Source: an uncultured Robiginitomaculum sp.
GTDB lineage: Bacteria > Pseudomonadota > Alphaproteobacteria > Caulobacterales > Maricaulaceae
Reading direction: 5' to 3'
NCBI GenBank assembly: GCA_938003555.1
Contig: CALKXN010000277.1
Span: forward strand, 1-5,409
Length of the DNA stretch: 5,409 nt
Shown here: positions 1 to 3,999 of the stretch, piece after piece
How positions within the stretch are numbered: position 1 is the stretch's first letter
Layout: each line of letters starts with the position of its first letter
Made by a program: the position numbers and the translations under genes
The notes under the pieces: generated by a model
Database searches by the model: none
What the model was told of the DNA's origin: nothing
Seen by the model: the letters and a program-made list of their open reading frames with translations, nothing else

Positions 1-390
1 AAAACAGAATGGCACCGCATTTCGATCTTCCAAGAAGGTCTGGTCGGCGTTGTTGAGCGCTATGTTAAAAAAGGCTCCAAGCTTTACATCGAAGGCAAGC
101 TTCAAACCCGTAAATGGACTGACCGTGACGGGAACGACAAATATACAACTGAAGTCGTTTTACAGGGTTATGGCGGCAATCTAACGATGCTTGATGGCCG
201 CGACAGCAGCGGTGGCGGCGGGCGATCTTCCGGCGGTGGCGGCGGCGGTTACAGCGATAATCGCGGTGACTATGGCGGCGGCAGCGGCGGAAGTTCTTCG
301 GGTTCTAATCAAGGCGGCGGTTCTCGCAGCGCGTCCTCTATGGACGGCCCAAAGCAAGACTTTGAGCTGGATGACGAGATTCCGTTCTAG
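1..390 (+). CDS. ssb: Single-stranded DNA-binding protein SSB, C-terminal 129 residues (5' end outside window)
   Basis: SSB coats single-stranded DNA during replication, recombination and repair, and recruits partner enzymes through its C-terminal tip. The frame is open from base 1 and ends at TAG 388-390. The visible part starts late in the OB fold: TEWHRISIF matches E. coli SSB around Trp54, so about 50 N-terminal residues are missing. IEGKLQTRKWTDRDG and YTTEVVLQGYGGNLTMLDGR complete the OB fold (fragment residues about 31-68). A Gly/Ser-rich, low-complexity linker follows (about 69-113). The protein ends in the acidic tip DDEIPF, equivalent to DDDIPF in E. coli, which is the docking peptide for SSB partners. 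The truncation is a window-edge effect; nothing suggests a pseudogene. The next gene begins nine bases downstream in the same frame, which suggests co-transcription. Identity is very secure. Confidence 0.97.
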   Translation, partial: KTEWHRISIFQEGLVGVVERYVKKGSKLYIEGKLQTRKWTDRDGNDKYTTEVVLQGYGGNLTMLDGRDSSGGGGRSSGGGGGGYSDNRGDYGGGSGGSSSGSNQGGGSRSASSMDGPKQDFELDDEIPF

Positions 391-399
391 GTCGCCCGC

Positions 400-717
400 G
401 TGACAATTTCATTTATTGGCCGGGTGCTGAGCAAGATGAGCTCTGACAATCCGCAGCACGAGACCGTTTATCAAGAGATCATGCTGGAGGCGAAAGCCTA
501 TGACGATGCTTCGGCGCGTCAGGCCATGACCTCAATGGTCAAAGCGCAAGAGGGCGAGCGCAAAAACGCCCATGGCGATACACTTACCTTGTCATTTGTG
601 CGCGTGATTGACGTTAAACCTGTGCTTGATGATATCTTCACTGATGGGGTGAGGGGGCTTTATAGTCGTCACTTTACGGAGGCTACGGCGTCTGATGTGT
701 TTGACTGCGACGAATAA
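400..717 (+). CDS. Small DUF4288-family protein, function unknown
   Basis: The product is a 105-residue soluble protein with no signal peptide or membrane segment. Its pattern fits DUF4288: a short N-terminal strand (TISFIGRVL), then YQEIMLEAKAYDDASARQAM (a strand plus helix typical of 'YEE..-L.EA...EEA'), then NAHGDTLTLSFVRVIDVKPVLDD, and a final GLYSRHF strand. The family assignment is from recalled consensus, not a search, and no biochemical role is known to me. The chosen start is GTG at 400: it is the first possible start after the ssb stop and keeps the N-terminal strand. The Shine-Dalgarno is weak (AGG at 389-391). ATG at 436 is an alternative but would remove the first 12 residues. 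The nine-base gap to ssb suggests translation coupled to ssb. No terminator is visible after it, so read-through into the next gene is possible. Confidence 0.72.
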   Translation: MTISFIGRVLSKMSSDNPQHETVYQEIMLEAKAYDDASARQAMTSMVKAQEGERKNAHGDTLTLSFVRVIDVKPVLDDIFTDGVRGLYSRHFTEATASDVFDCDE

Positions 718-774
718 CCTTACGGATTTGCAACTATAAATCACAGACGCGCCCTTTTCTTGCCCCATTGCTAT

Positions 775-791
775 GTGTTATGGAATAACAC
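775..791. promoter_or_regulatory. 17-bp palindrome upstream of the RnfD-like gene; candidate operator (Zur-like)
   Basis: A perfect 7-bp inverted repeat, GTGTTAT-GGA-ATAACAC, ends four bases before the ribosome binding site of the RnfD-like gene. The core TGTTAT-N3-ATAACA has the half-sites and spacing of the proteobacterial Zur box as I recall it (TGTTATA-N-TATAACA), but the central GGA differs from ANT. It could be a repressor site or a small leader hairpin. No convincing sigma-70 promoter was placed: TTGCCC 760-765 with GAATAA 783-788 has a 17-base spacer, but would put the transcript start on the ribosome binding site. Confidence 0.45.
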
Positions 792-794
792 GCT

Positions 795-799
795 AAGGA
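795..799 (+). promoter_or_regulatory. Ribosome binding site selecting a TTG start
   Basis: AAGGA lies seven bases before TTG 807-809. No ATG start is available near it in this frame (the first internal ATG codons fall at residues 52-53, inside the first membrane segment). This site is the main reason to place the start of the RnfD-like protein at TTG 807. Confidence 0.65.
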
Positions 800-806
800 T
801 AAGATT

Positions 807-1751
807 TTGGTCAGTTTGATTGAAGAGCAGGGACAAAAAGCGCAGCGCGAGACGCGCGGCGAGACGTCATTCTTTACGCGGCTTAAGTCTTCGAAACTCC
901 TCACAACACTGTTCCGCGATCCCCGTCATTTTCAAATCACGGCGCTGTCGACGCTCGTGATGATGGGCACATTTTACTATGCTTTTGGACTGCAGCTCTG
1001 GCACGTTCTGGCCTGCGTCGGCAGTACAGTCGGGACGCAATTTGTTGGTGATAAAATCACGGGCCGCAAATTTGACGCTCGCAGCCCGATGATTAGCGCC
1101 CTGTCGCTGACCTTGCTACTTCGAACCGGGTCAATCTGGCTGTCACTGGCCGCCGGGATAATCGCCATTGGCAGTAAATATGCCGTGCGTTGGCGCGGCA
1201 AACATATCTTCAACCCGGCCAATGTGGCCTTGGTTATATTAGCGCTTCTGTTTGATTCCGCGTGGGTCTCTCCGGGGCAATGGGGCGCTGCGCCGTGGCT
1301 CGCGATTGCGCTGTTTGGCCTTGGCGGTATTGTCACCAAAAAGGCAAGTCGCTGGGATGTCAGCCTCGCTTTCCTCGCCAGTTACGCCGCGCTAATATTT
1401 GGCCGCGCGGTCTGGCTGGGTGATCCTTTTGCGATCCCCGTGCATCAAATGCAAAGCGGCGCGCTTTTGATCTTTGCGTTCTTTATGATTTCCGACCCCA
1501 AGACGACGCCCAATGCGCGCGTTGGCCGCATTCTTTATGCGGCGCTTGTCGCAACGATTGGATTTACCATCCAATTTGCGTTTTATAAATCAGCCGGCGT
1601 CATTATCGCGCTGGTTCTGACTGCGCCGCTTGTCCCGTTTTTTGACTACTTTTTCCCTGCCAGCCGTTATTACTGGCCTAACCAGACGCCACCGCGCGTC
1701 ACGCCTGATCTCAAACCAAAAGGAGTGTCTCATGATACTGTCCAAGCTTAA
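807..1751 (+). CDS. Orphan NqrB/RnfD-family membrane protein lacking the flavinylation loop
   Basis: This 314-residue polytopic inner-membrane protein belongs to the NqrB/RnfD family, whose true members carry FMN in the ion-pumping Rnf and Nqr electron-transfer complexes. A charged N-terminal region of about 40 residues precedes roughly nine or ten hydrophobic segments. RnfD landmarks are present in order: SPMISALSLTLLL (94-105), HIFNPANVALVIL (133-145, compare NPFNPAM in RnfD), SRWDVSLAFL (181-190), FFMISDPKTTPNARVGRILYAA (225-246, compare FFILTDPVTAS...GRLIFGA) and PFFDYFFPASRYY (277-289, compare PLIDYYTRPRVYG). The loop that in E. coli RnfD follows the FNPA helix and bears the FMN-linked Thr (QATP) is absent here: after LLFDSAWVSPGQWG the next helix starts at once. 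SGAT is also reduced to SGAL. No other rnf or nqr gene is in the window. It overlaps the DUF2330 gene by 20 bases, so the pair probably acts together. The family is secure; the electron-transfer role is inference. Confidence 0.85.
   Translation: MVSLIEEQGQKAQRETRGETSFFTRLKSSKLLTTLFRDPRHFQITALSTLVMMGTFYYAFGLQLWHVLACVGSTVGTQFVGDKITGRKFDARSPMISALSLTLLLRTGSIWLSLAAGIIAIGSKYAVRWRGKHIFNPANVALVILALLFDSAWVSPGQWGAAPWLAIALFGLGGIVTKKASRWDVSLAFLASYAALIFGRAVWLGDPFAIPVHQMQSGALLIFAFFMISDPKTTPNARVGRILYAALVATIGFTIQFAFYKSAGVIIALVLTAPLVPFFDYFFPASRYYWPNQTPPRVTPDLKPKGVSHDTVQA
1721..1725 (+). promoter_or_regulatory. Ribosome binding site of the DUF2330 gene, inside the upstream coding region
   Basis: AGGAG lies six bases before ATG 1732 and within the last codons of the RnfD-like gene. 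It fixes the start at 1732, not at the in-frame ATG 1630 (34 codons further upstream). The shorter form begins directly with a clean signal peptide, which supports this choice. The arrangement is typical of translational coupling. Confidence 0.85.
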
Positions 1752-3129
1752 ACTCGCCCTCGCCGGAGGCGTGGCCCTGTCCATGCTCGCCGTTGCCGCG
1801 CCGGCCTCTGCATTTTGCGGATTTTATGTCGCCAAAGCTGATACGGATTTGTTTAATGAAAGCTCCAAAGTCGCCATCGTGCGCGATGGGGATCGCACCG
1901 TCATCACGATGGCCAATGATTATGAAGGCGATCCGACAGAATTCGCCATGGTCATTCCTGTTCCGACAGTCATTACGAAGAACCAAGTTCATGTCTCTGA
2001 TGTAAGTTTGCTGGATCATCTGGACGCCTACACCGCGCCGCGCCTCGTAGAGTATCACGACAGCAATCCTTGCGCGCCTGAGATAATGGAAGATGAAATT
2101 ATGGTGACGGCGCGCCGTCAGGCTCCAGTTCTCGCCATGTCAAAAAATATGGAGAGCGCTGCCGATCTCGGCGTGACCATCGAAGAAACATTTACCGTCG
2201 GCGAATATGACATCCTCGTCCTGTCTGCACGGGAGTCTTCTGGTCTCCAGACATGGCTAACAACCAATGGCTATAAAATTCCAAATGGCGCAGATCGCGT
2301 TCTGGATAGCTACATTAAACAAGACATGAAATTCTTTGTCGCCAAAGTGAATCTGGATGAAAAAGCCAAAGCAGGCGGCGAAATGCTGCGCCCGATCGCG
2401 GTGGCCTTTGAGTCGCCTAAATTTATGCTGCCCATTCGTTTGGGCACTGTGAACTCCAAAGGCTCGCAAGATTTATTTGTTTACGCGCTGACTCGGAATG
2501 GACGTGTTGAGACAACAAATTACCGCACAACGAAAATTCCAACAGATGTAAACTTACCGGAATTTGTCGAAGGCGATTTTGCTAATGTTTATCCGGCCAT
2601 GTTCTCCAAAGCGATTGACCGCGAGGGCGGCTCTGGCGTTGTGATGGAATATGCCTGGGATATGAATTGGTGTGACCCGTGCGCGGCTGATCCGCTCTCT
2701 GTCGCGCAGCTTAAAGAGCTGGGCGCATTCTGGGTTGGCGGAAGCGGTGATGATATGCAACGCGGCCGAGGCGGCAAGGGCATGGCCCGCGACGTCTATG
2801 TGACGCGCCTGCATGTGCGTTATGACGCCGAAAGCTTCCCTGAGGATTTAAAATTCCAAGCCACAGGTAACCGCGAAAACTTCCAAGCGCGTTATGTGAT
2901 GCAAAAGGCCTTTGATGGCTCCATGGAGTGCAAAGCGGCCAATCGCTACAAGAAAGAAGTCAATAAGCGTCAGGACAAAGAAATCGCAACGCTGGCTAAC
3001 CTAACGGGTTGGGATAAGTCTGACATTCGTGAGAAAATTAAAGTGTCCGGCGTCGGCATGAAGTTCGACGTCGATGGCCCATCAGGCGATAATTGGTGGA
3101 GCGAAATGTGGGGTGATAAAGACGAATAA
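1732..3129 (+). CDS. Secreted DUF2330 domain-containing protein with a WCDPC motif
   Basis: This 465-residue exported protein is of the DUF2330 family, whose function is not established. Residues 1-27 form a Sec signal peptide: Lys-containing n-region, hydrophobic core, and APASA before the predicted cut, giving a mature start FCGFYVAKADT. The family N-terminal block follows (KVAIVRDGDRTVITMANDYEGDP, then FAMVIPVPTVI, 46-81), with later blocks RPIAVAFESPKFMLPIRLG (220-238), MEYAWDMNWCDPCAADPLS (305-323) and DVYVTRLHVRYD (354-365). The cysteines are C29, C114, C314, C317 and C400; C314-C317 form WCDPC, a thioredoxin-like CxxC. Residues 121-129 (DEIMVTARR) resemble a TonB box. The C-terminus is hydrophilic, with no membrane anchor. 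The start overlaps the RnfD-like gene by 20 bases and has a good AGGAG, so both are probably made from one mRNA. A strong terminator follows 20 bases after the stop. A periplasmic location is likely; any redox role is inference. Confidence 0.88.
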   Translation: MILSKLKLALAGGVALSMLAVAAPASAFCGFYVAKADTDLFNESSKVAIVRDGDRTVITMANDYEGDPTEFAMVIPVPTVITKNQVHVSDVSLLDHLDAYTAPRLVEYHDSNPCAPEIMEDEIMVTARRQAPVLAMSKNMESAADLGVTIEETFTVGEYDILVLSARESSGLQTWLTTNGYKIPNGADRVLDSYIKQDMKFFVAKVNLDEKAKAGGEMLRPIAVAFESPKFMLPIRLGTVNSKGSQDLFVYALTRNGRVETTNYRTTKIPTDVNLPEFVEGDFANVYPAMFSKAIDREGGSGVVMEYAWDMNWCDPCAADPLSVAQLKELGAFWVGGSGDDMQRGRGGKGMARDVYVTRLHVRYDAESFPEDLKFQATGNRENFQARYVMQKAFDGSMECKAANRYKKEVNKRQDKEIATLANLTGWDKSDIREKIKVSGVGMKFDVDGPSGDNWWSEMWGDKDE

Positions 3130-3149
3130 TCGTCGCCATAACAGCATTA

Positions 3150-3178
3150 AAAAGCCGCGCTGGATCAGCGCGGCTTTT
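3150..3178. terminator. Bidirectional rho-independent terminator between convergent genes
   Basis: The arms AAAAGCCGCGCTG (3150-3162) and CAGCGCGGCTTTT (3166-3178) are perfectly complementary around GAT. This gives a GC-rich stem flanked by A and T runs, so it works in either direction. It lies between the DUF2330 stop (3129) and the sodC stop (3198, opposite strand) and should end both transcripts. Confidence 0.93.
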
Positions 3179-3197
3179 GTTGTTTCTGGGCCAAGGC

Positions 3198-3812
3198 TTA
3201 TTTCCCGATAACCGCGCAGGCAATACGCGGCCCTGCTGCGCCGCTGGGCTGTGACGCGTAATCATCGGCTTTGGCATGGATGATGATGGCTGAACCGTTT
3301 GCATCTTTGAGCGTTGGCAGATCACTCCCGCCTAAGGATACGCTCATATTCATGCCCTTGAATGTGCCTGTTCCGTCCGCGCCGACTTCGATATTTTTCA
3401 TATCGCCCGCATGCGGGCCGTCCTCGACGTTGAACCCGTGTGCCTTCATCGCCGGATTAAAATGCCCGCCCGCGCTTTTGAAGTCTGGGCCTTCACATTT
3501 TCCTGTTTCGTGGAAATGAAAGGCATGTGAGCCTGCGCTCATATTTTTGACCGAGATACGGTAGCCAACACCCGCCATCTCTGCGCTTTCCCACAGAACC
3601 ACATTTCCGGTTTCTGCGCCATCAGGCGTCTTAAGCTGCTCAACCATGACATCGATTTCTGTGCCTTTGATCTCAAATGTTTCGCCATTATTGTTAATCA
3701 GCGTCATGCCATTTTCTGTTTTGATGCTGAAGGCGTCAGTTTCGTTTGAGCAGGCTGAAACCGCGAGCGTTGCCACCGCTATGCAGGAGATAAAACCGCG
3801 TAAATTTTTCAT
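3198..3812 (-). CDS. sodC: Periplasmic Cu/Zn superoxide dismutase, lipoprotein
   Basis: SodC converts superoxide to hydrogen peroxide and oxygen in the envelope. The 204-residue product begins with a lipoprotein signal: MKNLRGFISC..., hydrophobic core, lipobox V18-S-A-C21. Ser at +2 suggests outer-membrane sorting. About 40 polar residues precede the SOD domain (about 60-203). All key residues are visible: Cu ligands H99 and H101 (FHFHETGKC), bridging H117 (GGHFNP), Zn ligands H125, H134 and D137 (HGFNVEDGPHAGD), and Cu ligand H179 (IIIHAKADDY). C106 and C199 form the expected disulfide, and R196 in GPRIAC is the substrate-guiding Arg. These correspond to human SOD1 H46, H48, H63, H71, H80, D83, H120, C57, C146 and R143. 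ATG at 3812-3810 is supported by GAGGA (3824-3820) seven bases upstream. It is transcribed divergently from gyrA and convergently with the DUF2330 gene. An active enzyme is expected. Confidence 0.95.
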   Translation of the reverse strand: MKNLRGFISCIAVATLAVSACSNETDAFSIKTENGMTLINNNGETFEIKGTEIDVMVEQLKTPDGAETGNVVLWESAEMAGVGYRISVKNMSAGSHAFHFHETGKCEGPDFKSAGGHFNPAMKAHGFNVEDGPHAGDMKNIEVGADGTGTFKGMNMSVSLGGSDLPTLKDANGSAIIIHAKADDYASQPSGAAGPRIACAVIGK

Positions 3813-3844
3813 TATGTCGTCCTCATTGGATTTAAAATTTAGAG

Positions 3845-3888
3845 TTAAGTTTAGAGCGCAAGTGGCTGCGTTTCTAGGCTAAACTTAA
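3845..3888. repeat. Perfect 10-bp inverted repeat in the sodC upstream region; candidate operator
   Basis: TTAAGTTTAG (3845-3854) and CTAAACTTAA (3879-3888) are exact reverse complements separated by 24 bases, 33-76 bases upstream of the sodC start. A related direct copy, AATTTAGAG (3836-3844), lies 12 bases before AGTTTAGAG (3848-3856). A small inner pair, CGCA (3857-3860) and TGCG (3867-3870), sits in the spacer. This could be a regulator site for sodC or a leader structure. No clear sodC promoter was found. Confidence 0.5.
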
Positions 3889-3910
3889 TATTCGAAATCA
3901 CCGCCTCAAA

Positions 3911-3930
3911 TTTGCGCAGGCAGACGCAAA
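3911..3930. repeat. Short inverted repeat TTTGCG-N8-CGCAAA
   Basis: Two 6-bp arms, 3911-3916 and 3925-3930, are exact reverse complements eight bases apart. They lie just upstream of the possible gyrA -10 element, where an activator or repressor could bind. The pair is short enough to be chance. Confidence 0.3.
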
Positions 3931-3945
3931 CTGCTAGTTATATTA

Positions 3946-3951
3946 GATAAT
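3946..3951 (+). promoter_or_regulatory. Possible gyrA -10 element GATAAT
   Basis: GATAAT differs from TATAAT at one base, and an overlapping TATATT lies at 3939-3944. The -35 position 17 bases upstream (GACGCA, 3923-3928) is a poor match, so the promoter would be weak or activator-dependent. If correct, transcription starts near 3957-3959, inside the palindrome at 3955-3975. Confidence 0.33.
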
Positions 3952-3954
3952 TAA

Positions 3955-3975
3955 CACTGTCCGATTCGGACGGTG
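3955..3975. promoter_or_regulatory. 21-bp near-perfect palindrome with central GANTC in the gyrA leader
   Basis: CACTGTCCGA (3955-3964) and TCGGACGGTG (3966-3975) are reverse complements around one central T, with a single mismatch (T3958 against G3972) that becomes a G-U pair in RNA. It can act as a dyad operator. In RNA it forms a nine-pair hairpin with an AUU loop, ending 24 bases before the gyrA start. The centre reads GATTC, a GANTC site of the type methylated by CcrM in many Alphaproteobacteria. Confidence 0.6.
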
Positions 3976-3987
3976 CGTAACGACTTT

Positions 3988-3991
3988 GGGG
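3988..3991 (+). promoter_or_regulatory. Ribosome binding site choosing the gyrA TTG start
   Basis: GGGG lies eight bases before TTG 4000-4002 but only two before the in-frame TTG 3994-3996, so 4000 is preferred. GTG 3973 is also in frame but has no suitably spaced site. Confidence 0.55.
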
Positions 3992-3999
3992 TATTGATT

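Noticed and set aside
1..390. ssb as a truncated pseudogene
   Set aside because: The frame is intact from base 1 to the DDEIPF tip; the missing N-terminus is due to the window edge.
718..806. Terminator after the DUF4288 gene
   Set aside because: The T-rich stretch near 755-761 has no GC-rich stem before it, and the palindrome at 775-791 is AT-rich and not followed by a T run.
1630..1731. Upstream ATG 1630 as the start of the DUF2330 protein, adding 34 residues
   Set aside because: The added residues come from the reading of the RnfD-like coding region in another frame and would bury the signal peptide; ATG 1732 has a well-spaced AGGAG and begins a standard signal sequence.
807..1751. Evidence for a complete Rnf or Nqr ion-pumping complex
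   Set aside because: Only one D/B-type subunit is present, it lacks the flavinylation loop, and neighbours are unrelated to rnfABCEG or nqrACDEF.
977..2814. Minus-strand open frames opposite the RnfD-like and DUF2330 genes
   Set aside because: The products are rich in Arg/His and Ala without motifs, have no convincing ribosome binding sites, and lie opposite well-supported genes.
3845..3888. CtrA-type box (TTAA-N7-TTAA) in the sodC-gyrA region
   Set aside because: TTAA occurs at 3845, 3885 and 3951, but none has a second TTAA after seven bases.
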